DNA of 33,172 bases from NCBI GenBank assembly GCA_012837935.1, contig DUQG01000029.1, positions 1 through 33,172 on the forward strand, given 5' to 3'. Positions 15,604 through 25,681 of the stretch are shown one piece after another (positions within the stretch are counted from its first letter, which is position 1; each line of letters starts with the position of its first letter). Under the pieces are notes generated by a model, which ran no database searches, was not told where the DNA came from, and saw nothing but the letters and a program-made list of their open reading frames with translations. The translations under genes and the position numbers were made by a program. This stretch comes from Bacteroidales bacterium. Lineage in GTDB: Bacteria; Bacteroidota; Bacteroidia; Bacteroidales; Paludibacteraceae.

Positions 15604-15723
15604 GATAAATAGTGTTATTAAGATATAGTACAAAGTTATAAATTATTTTTAAAATTATTATGGATTTTTGTTATAGAAGTCATCTTTGACTTTTCATAAT
15701 AACACAAAAATGCTCATTTTTTT

Positions 15724-15781
15724 AACTACGAATAACACGAATTGCACGAATTTATTCGTGTCATTTGTGAAATCCGTAGTT
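15724..15781. repeat. 58-bp inverted repeat built of CACGAAT words
   Basis: The gap 15604-16070 (467 bases) holds no gene. At 15724-15781 two 28-base arms, beginning AACTACG and ending CGTAGTT, are reverse complements with about six mismatches and a TT loop. Within the left arm ACGAAT recurs three times at 9-10 base intervals. It lies between two divergently transcribed genes and so is not a terminator. Confidence 0.6.
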
Positions 15782-15923
15782 TTATTAAAAATAAAAACGA
15801 GTTTTTATCTGTCAAATTGATTTTTTTAGGTAAAAAAACAATAAGTCGAGACGAGTTCATAATCATAATAATGTAGATTCAAAAAAATCTATTTAAATAC
15901 TTTTATTTAAGAATATTTTTAGC

Positions 15924-15977
15924 TATATTTACGCAATAATGTGGGTTACACCCATTGTGTCAATGTGTTTTTTTTAA
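15924..15977 (+). promoter_or_regulatory. Weak -7-like box and a T-tailed hairpin in front of putA
   Basis: TATATTTA at 15924-15931 differs from TAnnTTTG at one position. Just downstream, at 15950-15977, ACA-c-CATTG pairs with CAATG-TGT across a TGT loop and is followed by seven Ts. If transcription starts near 15938, the hairpin would be in the putA leader and could act as an attenuator. Both parts are weak on their own. The leader to the ATG at 16071 would be about 130 bases. Confidence 0.3.
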
Positions 15978-16070
15978 TTTGCGAAATGTTGAAAAACAAC
16001 ACATTTTTCTTTAAATTAACTTTAAAATGTAAGTAAAATAAAATAATCACTTTTTATCATTTATATACCT

Positions 16071-19000
16071 ATGGAAAACATCAAAGCTAAAGAAGTAATC
16101 GATTGGGCACGTAGTTTTATGTCCAAAGCGATGGAAGAAATCCGAGCAGAAGAACTAAAAGAGCAGAATAAGTATGCTGTTTTGGTTCAAAATCCTAATG
16201 ATAAGGTCTTGATGACCAAAATGTTGGATGAAACTTCGCAAATTCGAGATAACCGAAAACTTGCCAAACGTATCCGTTTATTATTAAAAGAATACGGAAC
16301 ACCTGAATTTTTTACCGGTGCTGAAAAAGCCATGTTGCAACTGTTTAATTCGGTTGGATATCTCGTGCCGGGCATTTCAGTTCCTATTTTCAAAAAATAC
16401 CTGCGTGATTACACTCGCGCCATTATTATCAATGAGCGACCTGATTTACTGAATAAACACTTGGATGGGCGGCTCAGTCAAAAAATCGGACAAAACGTAA
16501 ACTTATTGGGTGAAGTGGTGCTTGGCGATGGCGAAGCTCGCAAACGCTATGAGCACTATCTGGAAGCTTTGAAAGATCCGCGCATTAATTATATTTCGGT
16601 AAAACTTTCGGGGATTTATGCTCAAATCAATCCGTTAAATTACGAAAATTGTAAAAAAGAGCTTTGCGAACTGATGGGAAATATCTATCAGCAGGCTATG
16701 GATTATCAATTTACAGATGAAAACGGCGTAAAATCCTACAAATTTGTGAACTTAGATATGGAAGAGTACAGAGACACGGAGCTGACGCTTGATGTGTTCA
16801 AAACTGTACTTTCCGAACCGCGTTTCAAAAATCTGACTGCAGGAATTGTTATTCAGGCTTACCTTCCCGATGCTCGAAAACTGCAAGATGAGTTGTATGA
16901 GTTTGCCAAAAAGCGTTATGCAGACGGTGGTGCGCCTTTAAAAATGCGACTTGTAAAAGGCGCAAATCTGGCAATGGAAACTATTCATTCGTCCTTGCGA
17001 GGTTGGGAAAATCCAATTTACGACACCAAAATAAAAGTGGATGCCAATTACCTGAAAGTGCTTGATGTAGCGCTTTTGCCTGAAAATGCTGAGGCAGTGC
17101 ATGTAGGTGTGGCTTCGCATAATTTCTTTACGATTGGATATGCCTATTTGCTTTCCCAAAGAAACAAAGTAGAAGAATATGTAACCTTCGAGATGCTGGA
17201 AGGAATGGCAAACCACTTGCCGCGCGTAATGCGGAAACTGGACAAGCATATTATTCTCTACACGCCGGTGGTGAGCGACGAACATTTCCTAAATGCCGTT
17301 TCATACCTTGTTCGCCGAATGGATGAGAACACAGGCGAAGACAACTTCCTGACCTATTCATTTAATCTGAAAGAAGGTAGCAAAGAGTGGGATTTCTTGA
17401 AAAATCAATTTGAAGAGGCTATGGCAATCAAAGATACGGTTAGCACTGAACCCAAACGGAAGCAAAATCGTAATCAGCCACAAGCACCGTTCAAAAATAT
17501 TAATGAATTCAAAAGTGAGCCGGATACCGATTTTGATCTTCGACCGAACAGACTTTGGACGAATGAAATTCGTAAGAAATGGATGAAATCGGAAAAAGAT
17601 AAGCCGTACCAAATTCCTGCACAAGTAGGCGAAAAACAGAGCACAACCGACACAAAAAGACAATATTTTGACCGTAGTCAAGGAAATAAAGTGCTTATTT
17701 GCGAAGCAAGTACCATTTCATTGGAAATGATGAAAGAAGTGATTGAAATTGCCGAAACAGATAAATCGGGATGGAGAAAAACTGCGCTTGCTAAACGAAA
17801 TGAACTGTTGCACAAAGTGGCTGAAAATCTGGCTGCCAAACGCGGTGACTTGATTGGTGTAATGGCTGCCGTAACCGGAAAAACCTTTAACGAGGGTGAT
17901 GTGGAAGTTTCGGAAGCGATTGACTTCTGCCGTTTCTATCCATATTCAATGAGGAAATTTGAAGAGCTGAAAACGGTAACACATACACCAAAAGGTGTTG
18001 TGCTGGTAATTCCGCCTTGGAATTTCCCGCTGGCAATTCCTGTGGGTGGGGTAATAGCTGGATTGGCAAGCGGAAACACTGTGATTTTGAAACCTGCAAC
18101 AGCGGCATTCCCTGTGGCTTGGGAATTTGTACAGGCATTTTGGGATGCAGGTGTTCCGAAAGATGCATTGCAAATCGTTTGTCCTGATGGCGCTAAATCA
18201 TTAAATTATTTGACATCGCATCCTTCTATAAAACATACAATTTTTACAGGTGGAACTGATACCGCATTTAAACTTTTGGAAATCAACCCGACTTGTCCGC
18301 TTTCTGCTGAAACCGGTGGTAAAGATGCGATTATTCTGACAGCAAGCGGTGACCGTGACCACGCTATTTTGAATATCGTGAAATCTGCCTTCGGAAATGC
18401 AGGACAGAAATGTTCGGCTTGTTCGCTTTTGGTGGTAGAAAAGAGTGTCTATGAAGATCCTGATTTCAAATCTAAATTGAAAGATGCAACTGTAAGTATG
18501 CGTACGGGAAGTGCATGGGATGGGGGTAATTTGGTGGGACCGATGGTTTCAAATACCAATGAAAAACTACTACATGCGATTGATAATTTGGAAGCCGGGG
18601 AAAGTTGGCTCGTAGCACCGGAATTTGTGGATAAAGAGCGTTATATCCTAAAACCTTGCGTAAAATGGGGCGTAAAACCGGGAAGTTATACCTTTGAAAA
18701 TGAGCTTTTCGGACCGCTGTTGGCTGTGGTTTGTATGGATGATTTGAAACATGGTGTTGATATTGTCAATTCAAGTGAATACGGTTTGACGTCTGGAATT
18801 CAGAGTTTGGACGAAAGCGAACGTGCTTACTGGAAAGAGCATTTGGAGGCAGGAAACTTGTATATCAATCGCGGAATTACGGGTGCCATTGTACAGCGTC
18901 AGCCATTCGGCGGTATGAAACGTTCAGCCTTTGGCGGCGGCATCAAAGCCGGTGGTGACAACTACGTAAGCTGTTTTGTGAATTTTGAAGAAAGCGATTA

Positions 19001-19589
19001 CAAAGAAAAACTGACTATTGACACTAAGCCATTTGAAAGTTATGCAAGTATTCTTTCCAAAGAAGACTTGAATCGCTATCAACGTGCTGTTCAAAGTTAC
19101 GCAAAAAACTGGCGAGAAGAATTTTCCGTAGAGCGAGTAACGCAAGATTTGATTGGTGAGCTAAATACATTCCGCTATCTGCCATTGAAAGATGTGGTTA
19201 TTCGTGTATTACCGAACGATAAGCTGGTAGATGTATTGATGTGTATCACAGCATCGGGAATTGCACGTACGCCTGTTGTGGTAAGTGTTTCAGCTAACGA
19301 TGAAAAACTGAGCGTTCTCGAAGCCTTGCCGAAAAACGACTTTACTCTGATTGTACAAGAAGATGAAGCGTTCTTAGCACAAATGGAAAGCTACGACCGT
19401 GTGCGTTGCTGTTCAGCTGATTTGCCGTTGAGTTATTATCAGCAAGCCGGAAAATTAGGTAAATACATCGCAACCGACAAACCGCTTGTAGAAGGACGTT
19501 TGGAACTGCTGCATTATTTGAAAGAGCAAAGTATTGCTTATGAATACCATCGCTACGGAAGTTTTTCGGAAGAAGACGCAGTTTTGTAG
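16071..19589 (+). CDS. putA: Bifunctional proline dehydrogenase / L-glutamate gamma-semialdehyde dehydrogenase PutA
   Basis: The 1172-residue protein oxidises proline to glutamate in two steps. The N-terminal FAD-dependent proline dehydrogenase barrel (about 1-450) shows VNLDMEEYRDTELTLDVF, MRLVKGAN and VASHNFFTIGYAY. A charged linker (about 455-530) leads to the NAD-dependent aldehyde dehydrogenase, with PPWNFP at 648-653, the general base E747 in ETGGKD and the nucleophile C781 in GQKCSAC. About 170 residues follow the dehydrogenase core and end in an extra domain, as in longer PutA types. There is no N-terminal ribbon-helix-helix DNA-binding domain, so it is not a self-repressing PutA. Electrons from proline would enter the quinone pool. 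It is followed by a CDGSH protein. Confidence 0.96.
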   Translation: MENIKAKEVIDWARSFMSKAMEEIRAEELKEQNKYAVLVQNPNDKVLMTKMLDETSQIRDNRKLAKRIRLLLKEYGTPEFFTGAEKAMLQLFNSVGYLVPGISVPIFKKYLRDYTRAIIINERPDLLNKHLDGRLSQKIGQNVNLLGEVVLGDGEARKRYEHYLEALKDPRINYISVKLSGIYAQINPLNYENCKKELCELMGNIYQQAMDYQFTDENGVKSYKFVNLDMEEYRDTELTLDVFKTVLSEPRFKNLTAGIVIQAYLPDARKLQDELYEFAKKRYADGGAPLKMRLVKGANLAMETIHSSLRGWENPIYDTKIKVDANYLKVLDVALLPENAEAVHVGVASHNFFTIGYAYLLSQRNKVEEYVTFEMLEGMANHLPRVMRKLDKHIILYTPVVSDEHFLNAVSYLVRRMDENTGEDNFLTYSFNLKEGSKEWDFLKNQFEEAMAIKDTVSTEPKRKQNRNQPQAPFKNINEFKSEPDTDFDLRPNRLWTNEIRKKWMKSEKDKPYQIPAQVGEKQSTTDTKRQYFDRSQGNKVLICEASTISLEMMKEVIEIAETDKSGWRKTALAKRNELLHKVAENLAAKRGDLIGVMAAVTGKTFNEGDVEVSEAIDFCRFYPYSMRKFEELKTVTHTPKGVVLVIPPWNFPLAIPVGGVIAGLASGNTVILKPATAAFPVAWEFVQAFWDAGVPKDALQIVCPDGAKSLNYLTSHPSIKHTIFTGGTDTAFKLLEINPTCPLSAETGGKDAIILTASGDRDHAILNIVKSAFGNAGQKCSACSLLVVEKSVYEDPDFKSKLKDATVSMRTGSAWDGGNLVGPMVSNTNEKLLHAIDNLEAGESWLVAPEFVDKERYILKPCVKWGVKPGSYTFENELFGPLLAVVCMDDLKHGVDIVNSSEYGLTSGIQSLDESERAYWKEHLEAGNLYINRGITGAIVQRQPFGGMKRSAFGGGIKAGGDNYVSCFVNFEESDYKEKLTIDTKPFESYASILSKEDLNRYQRAVQSYAKNWREEFSVERVTQDLIGELNTFRYLPLKDVVIRVLPNDKLVDVLMCITASGIARTPVVVSVSANDEKLSVLEALPKNDFTLIVQEDEAFLAQMESYDRVRCCSADLPLSYYQQAGKLGKYIATDKPLVEGRLELLHYLKEQSIAYEYHRYGSFSEEDAVL

Positions 19590-19591
19590 AG

Positions 19592-19617
19592 GTAAGAGGC
19601 AAGGAGTAAGAGGCAAG
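19592..19617. repeat. 12-bp direct repeat just after putA
   Basis: GTAAGAGGCAAG occurs at 19592-19603 and again at 19606-19617, a period of 14 bases. The repeat starts 3 bases after the putA stop codon. It is another gap-specific word repeat; no function is evident. Confidence 0.65.
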
Positions 19618-19748
19618 TGGCTGTTTGGATAAACTTAACAATTTTGTCAAAACTTTTTGATTGTTTTTAATGTTATTGTATTTAGAGTGTAAGCAGGTAG
19701 AAATACTTGAAATTACAATATAAATACTAACTAATTAAAAAAAAGAAT

Positions 19749-19937
19749 ATGGAAAAAGAATTTATTGTAAAAGTAGTAAAAAATGGTCCGCTAGTAGTTT
19801 CAGGGGATTTCAAATTGGTATTGCCATCAGGCGAAGAGCAAGAAGTAACAAGAAAAACATTTTTCTGTCGCTGTGGGCAAAGTAAAAATAAACCATACTG
19901 CGATGGTGCACATGCAGCAGTTAAGTTTGATGAATAA
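19749..19937 (+). CDS. CDGSH-type iron-sulfur domain protein
   Basis: The 62-residue protein is a single CDGSH domain. The 2Fe-2S ligands are C40, C42, C51 and H55 in CRCGQSKNKPYCDGAH. The fourth residue of CDG(S/A)H is alanine, which is a common variant. Such small cytoplasmic proteins bind a redox-active, labile 2Fe-2S cluster through three cysteines and one histidine; their partner is generally unknown. It follows putA by 159 bases and has its own terminator, so it may be cotranscribed with putA or independent. Confidence 0.92.
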   Translation: MEKEFIVKVVKNGPLVVSGDFKLVLPSGEEQEVTRKTFFCRCGQSKNKPYCDGAHAAVKFDE

Positions 19938-19957
19938 TAATACTATTCTCATAAGTA

Positions 19958-19991
19958 CAAAAATGCCGAGGAGAAATCTTCGGCATTTTTG
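19958..19991 (+). terminator. Terminator after the CDGSH gene
   Basis: CAAAAATGCCGA pairs with TCGGCATTTTTG, followed by further Ts. It begins 20 bases after the stop codon at 19937. Confidence 0.8.
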
Positions 19992-20083
19992 TTTGATATT
20001 TTTCAATCATTTCTAATTCAAATCAAAATGTTGTTGTGGAAAGGGTGAAAGTTCCAACAGAAAAGGAGCTTAGTAGTGGGGTT

Positions 20084-20142
20084 GTTTGGCTTCCAGCCGA
20101 ACATTTAAAAATGTTGTTTATCTTTCGGCTGGAAGCCGAAAG
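20084..20142. repeat. Nested triloop hairpins forming a 14-bp inverted repeat
   Basis: GGCTTCCAGCCGAA at 20088-20101 is the perfect reverse complement of 20124-20137. Each arm is also a hairpin by itself. 20122-20142 folds as a 9-bp stem with a GGA loop (CTTTCGGCT-GGA-AGCCGAAAG), and the left arm folds as a 7-bp stem with a TCC loop. CATTTAAAAATG lies in the loop between the arms. A further small hairpin, GCCTG-TG-CAGGC, is near 20171. The stretch lies between convergent genes, after the CDGSH terminator. A short open frame across it is made of the repeat and is not believed. Confidence 0.65.
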
Positions 20143-20201
20143 TCAAAAGTATCTGATAACTTGTTTACCTGCCTGTGCAGGCTTGTCATCTCGTTTACTC
20201 G

Positions 20202-20942
20202 TCAACTACTATATTTTTCTATTACATAAAGACTACAAACACCCATAAAGAAAGTTTTGTATTTTAAGCAATTAAAACCATTTTGATTCAGAATAGCAAT
20301 AAATTCTTTTCCTTGAGGAAATGCTTCCATCGATTTTGTCAGGTATTTATAGGCTTTGGGGTCGTTAGAGAATGTTTTTACGGCAAATGGAATCAGTGTG
20401 TGAGTGTAGAGTAGATAGCCTTGTTTGACAATCGGCATGCGTGGTTCGCTCATTTCCAAAATCACAAACTTTCCTTTTGGTTTCAGCACCCGATGAACTT
20501 CCCGAATACTTTCTTCTAACTTATCAAAATTTCTAATTCCAAAAGATGTAATTGCAGCATCGAAACTCTCATCAGCAAAATTCATCTTGCTAACATCTTC
20601 TACTTTAAGAGAAATTTTGTCATTCAGCCCTGCTTCCGCCACTTTTTCTTTGCCAATTTCGAGCATTTTTTCGGAAACGTCAATTCCGGTAATTTGAGTA
20701 GGTGTGATATATTCAAATGCTTTAATGCCAATATCGGCTGTTCCGGCAGCAATGTCAAGTATGGTATCGTGCTTGTATGGTTTTAATGAGAGAATAGCTT
20801 TTTTTCGCCACACTCTGGCAAGTCCCATACTCATAATATCATTAAATTGGTCGTATTTGCTTGAAATGGTATTAAACATACGACTCAACTGTTTGGTCTT
20901 ATCTTCTTCTTGATTGTATGGTTTTACTTTCTTTATTTTCAT
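20202..20942 (-). CDS. menG: Demethylmenaquinone methyltransferase MenG/UbiE
   Basis: The 246-residue SAM-dependent methyltransferase catalyses the last step of menaquinone synthesis, C-methylation of demethylmenaquinone. Motif I is LDIAAGTADIG at about 62-72. The UbiE-specific segments FNTISSKYDQFNDIMSMG (23-40) and FGIRNF (134-139) are present, as is VLKPKGKFVILEMSEP. Length matches the family. It is downstream of lgt on the same strand, separated by a strong hairpin, so it may have its own promoter; none was clearly seen. Confidence 0.94.
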   Translation of the reverse strand: MKIKKVKPYNQEEDKTKQLSRMFNTISSKYDQFNDIMSMGLARVWRKKAILSLKPYKHDTILDIAAGTADIGIKAFEYITPTQITGIDVSEKMLEIGKEKVAEAGLNDKISLKVEDVSKMNFADESFDAAITSFGIRNFDKLEESIREVHRVLKPKGKFVILEMSEPRMPIVKQGYLLYTHTLIPFAVKTFSNDPKAYKYLTKSMEAFPQGKEFIAILNQNGFNCLKYKTFFMGVCSLYVIEKYSS

Positions 20943-20975
20943 TTTATTGCTAACAAAAACTAAACTGTATAATTT

Positions 20976-21017
20976 TTAATAGCCTTGACTTTGATTAGAA
21001 AAAGTCAAGGCTATTAA
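20976..21017. terminator. Strong hairpin between lgt and menG
   Basis: TTAATAGCCTTGACTTT pairs perfectly with AAAGTCAAGGCTATTAA across an 8-nt loop. It starts 19 bases after the lgt stop. On the minus strand the hairpin is followed by an A-rich, not T-rich, stretch, so it may act as an imperfect terminator or as a 3'-end stabilising structure. Confidence 0.6.
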
Positions 21018-21036
21018 TTATGTTTTATGCAATTTT

Positions 21037-21957
21037 CTAATTGTCTTTGTTCTGTTTTTTCTTCTTGGGTTGGCGAACTTTTTCAGTTGGAACAGGAACC
21101 ACTTCTTCTTGAATATGTTTTTTGCTGTAAAAGAATATCAAATACAATCCCCAAAGGATAAATGGAATACTCAGAATTTGTCCCATATTGAGCCACATCC
21201 CATTTTCAAAAGCTTCTTGATTGAGTTTGATAAATTCCAACAAGAAACGTGTGCCAAAAATGCCGATTAGGAAAACCCCAAAAATTAATCCTACACGCTT
21301 ATACGCTTGTTTTTTCCAATACATCCACCAAATAATGGCAAATGTAATTAAACAGTAAAGCATTTCATAAATTTGAGTAGGATGGTGGGGAAGTCCGTCG
21401 CCTTGGGGGTCACGAACAAAGATAAATCCCCAAGGCATATTGGTTACACCGCCGTAAATCTCAGAGTTCATCAAATTACCCAAGCGAATACAAGCGCCTG
21501 CAACGGCAACGCCGATAACCAAGCGGTCAAAGCCCCATATAAATCCTTTTTTGGTTACTTTTTTATTGTAAAAATACATGGCAGCCATAAGTCCAAAAGC
21601 ACCGCCGTGGCTTGACAGTCCACCTTGCCAAACATAAAGCATTTCCCAAGGTTTTGCCAAAAATGGATTGCCGTACTTGAAGGTAATGCCCAAAATTTCC
21701 ACAGGTTGTGGAAGTAAGTGCCATTCGTAGAATAGGCAGTGACCAACTCTAGCACCTACTATTACACCTATTACCATGTAGAAGAACTGTTTATCCATCC
21801 AACTTTCAGGATATTTCTCATGCTTGTAAAGTTTGCTTACAAGTATTAATGCAAGAAAAATTCCTATCGCCCAAAGTGCACCGTACCAGCGCACGGTAAG
21901 CGGACCTATTGAAAATAATTCAGGATTAACATCCCAAGTGATATAGTTTAAAATCAT
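21037..21957 (-). CDS. lgt: Prolipoprotein diacylglyceryl transferase
   Basis: The 306-residue inner-membrane enzyme transfers diacylglycerol from phosphatidylglycerol to the lipobox cysteine of prolipoproteins. The Lgt signatures are clear: GGLSSHGGAFG at 112-122, the arginine-containing RLGNLMNSEIYG at 158-169 and HPTQIYE at 192-198. About seven membrane segments are visible, and a Lys-rich cytoplasmic tail ends the protein. The substrates include the two lipoproteins encoded in this window. A weak promoter lies just upstream. Confidence 0.95.
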   Translation of the reverse strand: MILNYITWDVNPELFSIGPLTVRWYGALWAIGIFLALILVSKLYKHEKYPESWMDKQFFYMVIGVIVGARVGHCLFYEWHLLPQPVEILGITFKYGNPFLAKPWEMLYVWQGGLSSHGGAFGLMAAMYFYNKKVTKKGFIWGFDRLVIGVAVAGACIRLGNLMNSEIYGGVTNMPWGFIFVRDPQGDGLPHHPTQIYEMLYCLITFAIIWWMYWKKQAYKRVGLIFGVFLIGIFGTRFLLEFIKLNQEAFENGMWLNMGQILSIPFILWGLYLIFFYSKKHIQEEVVPVPTEKVRQPKKKKQNKDN

Positions 21958-22001
21958 ATCTTTACTTTTTATTATTTCTGTACGAAAATTAAATACTTTT
22001 G

Positions 22002-22009
22002 TAAAGTTA
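22002..22009 (-). promoter_or_regulatory. Weak -7-like box upstream of lgt
   Basis: The minus strand reads TAACTTTA, one base off TAnnTTTG, 45 bases before the lgt start. No clear -33 element was seen. Confidence 0.3.
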
Positions 22010-22018
22010 GTTAGTTAA

Positions 22019-22086
22019 GAGTTCAAAGTTCTGAGTTTTGAGTTTTAATACAAACTACTACAAACTGAAAACTACATACTGCAAAA
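22019..22086. repeat. AGTTTTGAGTTTT / AAACTGAAAACT word stretch
   Basis: The short gap between secA and lgt holds the words AAGTTCTGAGTTTTGAGTTTT (split over 22024-22044) and, further on, their near reverse complements ACAAACTGAAAACT and ACTGCAAAACTT. A loose hairpin is possible. It lies directly after the secA stop codon. Confidence 0.4.
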
Positions 22087-22087
22087 C

Positions 22088-25000
22088 TTAACCCCCGTGA
22101 CAGTTTTTATACTTCTTGCCGCTTCCGCATGGACAAGGTTCGTTTCTACCTACTTTTTTCTCTACGCGGATAGGTTCCGGTCTTTGTTTTTCGCGAGTAT
22201 CTTGTTTTGTCGGGTCGTTTGCTGCGCCGGATGCTGCTTCATCTTTTTGCGTACGATATTTACTATAATCCGAACGACGTTGTTGTTCACCTCGACGAAC
22301 ATCTTGTGGGTCGCGTGTCGGAATTTGACCACGCATTAAGATAGAAAGCACTTTACGGTTGATGTTGTTTATCATCTCTTTAAACAGTCCGAAAGATTCC
22401 AATTTGTAAATCAATAGCGGGTCTTTCTGCTCGTAACTGGCTGCCTGTACCGATTGACGCAGGTCATCCAATTGACGTAAGTGCTCTTTCCACTCATCAT
22501 CAATCACAAAAAGCAGAGTCTGTTTTTGGAAGTCTCTGATAACTTCATATCCTTTGTTATCGTAAGCGGCTTTCAGATTTGTTGTGATATTGAAAACACG
22601 TTTCCCATCTGTGATAGGAATTAAAATGCTTTCAAACTGATCGCCTCTATTTTCAAAAATATCTTTAATTACCGGATTGGCAATCTCAGACATTCTGTCG
22701 GTTTTACGTTTAAATGTTTTGTGAGCTTCATCAGCTACAATTTCTGTAAGTTCATTCGCACGAGTGCTTCTGAATTCTTCTTCTGTTACAGGCGAATCCA
22801 TCGCGTAAATTTTCATCAAGTCCATTTCAAACTCTTCGAAATCCTCGTTTGTTTTCGCATTTTCTACGATAAATTCAGCGCCATCGTAAATCATATTGGA
22901 AATATCCACACCAATACGTTCACCCATCAAAGCATGTCGGCGTTTACCATAAATAACTTCACGTTGCGCATTCATCACGTCGTCATACTCAAGCAGACGC
23001 TTACGAATACCGAAGTTGTTTTCTTCCACTTTTTTCTGAGCGCGCTCAATCGAGTTAGAAATCATTTTGTGCTCAATCACTTCACCCTCTTTGAAGCCTA
23101 TTTTGTCCATCATTCCGGCAATTCTATCCGAGCCGAAAAGACGCATCAAATCATCTTCAAGCGAAACAAAGAACACAGATGAACCCGGGTCACCTTGACG
23201 TCCGGCACGTCCACGAAGCTGACGGTCAACACGGCGGCTTTCGTGTCGTTCTGTACCTACAATTGCCAGACCGCCAGCCTCTTTTACTTTTTGCGAAAGC
23301 TTAATGTCGGTACCACGACCTGCCATATTCGTAGCAATGGTTACCGTGCTTTCACGTCCGGCTTCTGCTACGATGTCGGCTTCACGCTGGTGTAGTTTCG
23401 CATTCAGTACATTGTGCTTAATATTACGACCGTTCAACATTCGGCTTAGCAATTCCGAAATCTCAACAGAAGTTGTACCCACCAATACCGGACGTCCGGC
23501 TTTAATCAGTCTTTCTATCTCTTCAATTACGGCTTGATATTTCTCACGTTTCGTGCGATACACACGGTCTTCCATATCATTTCTTGCAATTGGACGGTTG
23601 GTCGGAATTACCACCACATCCAATTTGTAGATATTCCAAAGCTCGCCTGCTTCCGTTTCGGCAGTCCCCGTCATACCCGAAAGTTTGTGGTACATACGGA
23701 AGTAGTTTTGCAGCGTAATAGTAGCAAATGTTTGTGTAGCAGCTTCCACTTTTACACCTTCCTTCGCCTCTATCGCCTGGTGTAATCCGTCAGAGTAGCG
23801 ACGACCTTCCATAATACGTCCCGTCTGCTCATCCACAATTTTTACCTGATTATCTATTACTACGTATTCCACATCGCGTTCAAAAAGCGTGTAAGCTTTC
23901 AGAAGTTGATTAATGGTGTGAACACGTTCCGATTTTACGGAGTAATTTTGTAGAATTTCGTCTTTGCGATTTTGTTTTTCTTCTTTGGAAAGAGTGGTGT
24001 CTTTTTCTAATTCCGCAATTTCATCCCCCACGTTAGGAAGTACGAAAAGTAACGGGTCATCGGAAGTTCCTGTAATCAGGTCAATTCCTTTGTCCGTCAT
24101 CTCTATGGAATTATTTTTCTCATCAATTACAAAATAGAGCGGGTCGGTTGCTTCGTGCATTCGACGGTTATTTTGTTCCATATAGATTTCTTCCGTTTTC
24201 ATCATTGCTGTTTTAATGCCCGGCTCACTTAAATATTTAATAAGCGGCTTGTTTTTCGGCATACCTTTGAACGAGCGGAAAAGTGCCAATGTACCTTCTT
24301 CAACCTCTTTTTCGTCTGTCGATTTCATTTGAGCACGAGCATCGGCAAGGTATCTTGTTACTAATTGACGCTGAGCACTAACTAATTTTTCTACCTTCGG
24401 ACGAAGTTCGTCAAATAGCTGGTCTTCGCCTTTTGGAACGGGACCGGAAATAATCAACGGCGTACGAGCATCGTCAATTAATACCGAGTCCACCTCATCG
24501 ACAATGGCGAAATTGTGCGAACGCTGAACCAAGTCAAGCGGACTAGTAGCCATATTGTCGCGCAGATAGTCGAAACCAAATTCGTTGTTTGTTCCAAATG
24601 TAATATCTGCCAAATAAGCCTGACGACGCTCTTCCGAGTTGGGTCGGTGCTTATCAATACAGTCCACAGAAAGTCCGTGGAACATATAAAGTGGTCCCAT
24701 CCATTCCGAGTCACGTTTGGATAGGTAGTCGTTCACTGTAACCACGTGAACACCTCTGTGTGTCAATGCATTTAAGAAAACAGGTAAGGTAGCCACAAGC
24801 GTTTTACCTTCCCCTGTAGCCATTTCGGCAATTTTTCCTCTGTGAAGTACCACACCACCAAACAACTGCACGTCGTAGTGAACCATTTCCCATTTAATCA
24901 AGTTTCCACCCGCAGTCCACTCGTTTTTATAGATAGCTTTATCACCTTCTATCCTTACAAAATCATGTTTTGCCGCTAAATCACGGTCAAACTGAGTAGC

Positions 25001-25390
25001 AGTAACCACTGTTTCTTCATTTTCGGTAAAACGTCTGGCTGTATCTTTTACAATGGCGAAAGCATCCGGAAGAATTTCTTCTAAGACTTTCTCAATTTTT
25101 TCACTAATTTCTTTCTCAATTTTATCTACTTCGTTGTAGATTTTCTCACGAAGATGAAGTTCTGTGCCTTCAATCGTGGATTTCAGCTCATCAATTTGAG
25201 CCTGATCGGCTGCAATAGTATCTTGAATTTTAGCTTTAAGCTTTTCCGTTTCAGCACGCAGTTCATCGTTGTTTAGCGTTTTTATTCGTTCGTATGCAGC
25301 TTTTACTTTTTCTACTTCCGGCGATATCTCTTTCATATCGCGTTGGGCTTTATTGCCCATAATTTTCTGTATAAATTGTAGTACACTCAT
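22088..25390 (-). CDS. secA: Preprotein translocase ATPase SecA
   Basis: The 1100-residue motor drives preproteins through SecYEG at the inner membrane. Walker A is GEGKT at 193-197 (K196), and the Walker B region reads [29 protein letters not shown] and [20 protein letters not shown] are the helicase motifs of the second ATPase lobe. The C-terminus carries the zinc motif [15 protein letters not shown] (ligands C1086, C1088, C1097, H1098), which contacts SecB or ribosomes. The N-terminal 40-120 region is extended and coiled-coil-like, as in other Bacteroidota SecA proteins, making it longer than the 901-residue E. coli protein. The gene has its own promoter at 25494-25501. Confidence 0.97.
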   Translation of the reverse strand: MSVLQFIQKIMGNKAQRDMKEISPEVEKVKAAYERIKTLNNDELRAETEKLKAKIQDTIAADQAQIDELKSTIEGTELHLREKIYNEVDKIEKEISEKIEKVLEEILPDAFAIVKDTARRFTENEETVVTATQFDRDLAAKHDFVRIEGDKAIYKNEWTAGGNLIKWEMVHYDVQLFGGVVLHRGKIAEMATGEGKTLVATLPVFLNALTHRGVHVVTVNDYLSKRDSEWMGPLYMFHGLSVDCIDKHRPNSEERRQAYLADITFGTNNEFGFDYLRDNMATSPLDLVQRSHNFAIVDEVDSVLIDDARTPLIISGPVPKGEDQLFDELRPKVEKLVSAQRQLVTRYLADARAQMKSTDEKEVEEGTLALFRSFKGMPKNKPLIKYLSEPGIKTAMMKTEEIYMEQNNRRMHEATDPLYFVIDEKNNSIEMTDKGIDLITGTSDDPLLFVLPNVGDEIAELEKDTTLSKEEKQNRKDEILQNYSVKSERVHTINQLLKAYTLFERDVEYVVIDNQVKIVDEQTGRIMEGRRYSDGLHQAIEAKEGVKVEAATQTFATITLQNYFRMYHKLSGMTGTAETEAGELWNIYKLDVVVIPTNRPIARNDMEDRVYRTKREKYQAVIEEIERLIKAGRPVLVGTTSVEISELLSRMLNGRNIKHNVLNAKLHQREADIVAEAGRESTVTIATNMAGRGTDIKLSQKVKEAGGLAIVGTERHESRRVDRQLRGRAGRQGDPGSSVFFVSLEDDLMRLFGSDRIAGMMDKIGFKEGEVIEHKMISNSIERAQKKVEENNFGIRKRLLEYDDVMNAQREVIYGKRRHALMGERIGVDISNMIYDGAEFIVENAKTNEDFEEFEMDLMKIYAMDSPVTEEEFRSTRANELTEIVADEAHKTFKRKTDRMSEIANPVIKDIFENRGDQFESILIPITDGKRVFNITTNLKAAYDNKGYEVIRDFQKQTLLFVIDDEWKEHLRQLDDLRQSVQAASYEQKDPLLIYKLESFGLFKEMINNINRKVLSILMRGQIPTRDPQDVRRGEQQRRSDYSKYRTQKDEAASGAANDPTKQDTREKQRPEPIRVEKKVGRNEPCPCGSGKKYKNCHGG

Positions 25391-25493
25391 CTCTGTTGTG
25401 TGTTTCGAGTTCGAAACAGTTTGTATTTTAATTTAAAAATGTTACTGATTATTAAAGTTTTAATTCCATAAATTTCAGAATTAAAAAATCATG

Positions 25494-25501
25494 CAAAGAT
25501 A
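25494..25501 (-). promoter_or_regulatory. -7 box of the secA promoter
   Basis: The minus strand reads TATCTTTG, an exact TAnnTTTG match, about 104 bases upstream of the secA ATG at 25390. No good -33 TTTG was seen. It lies in the 390-base gap 25391-25780 between the divergent secA and hisB genes. The gap is otherwise AT-rich without recognisable repeats. Confidence 0.5.
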
Positions 25502-25681
25502 GTGAAAATTTTGCGTTTTTTGATAGGATTCGATGCTAAAATATGTTTACAAAAGACCATTATGTAAGGAAATAACTACGAAAGCATGTTTTACTATTTG
25601 ATTTTATTAACTTTCGAGCAAAAAACTCAGTTACTAATTCAATACTTTATCATTTAAATTCAATTTCTGTAAAGGATTTTG

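Noticed and set aside
15924-15931. A firm promoter call for putA
   Set aside because: TATATTTA misses the final G of TAnnTTTG, and the -33 position has TTTA. It is kept only as a low-confidence feature.
20036-20248. A 70-codon open frame after the CDGSH gene
   Set aside because: It is composed of the triloop hairpin repeat and overlaps the end of menG.
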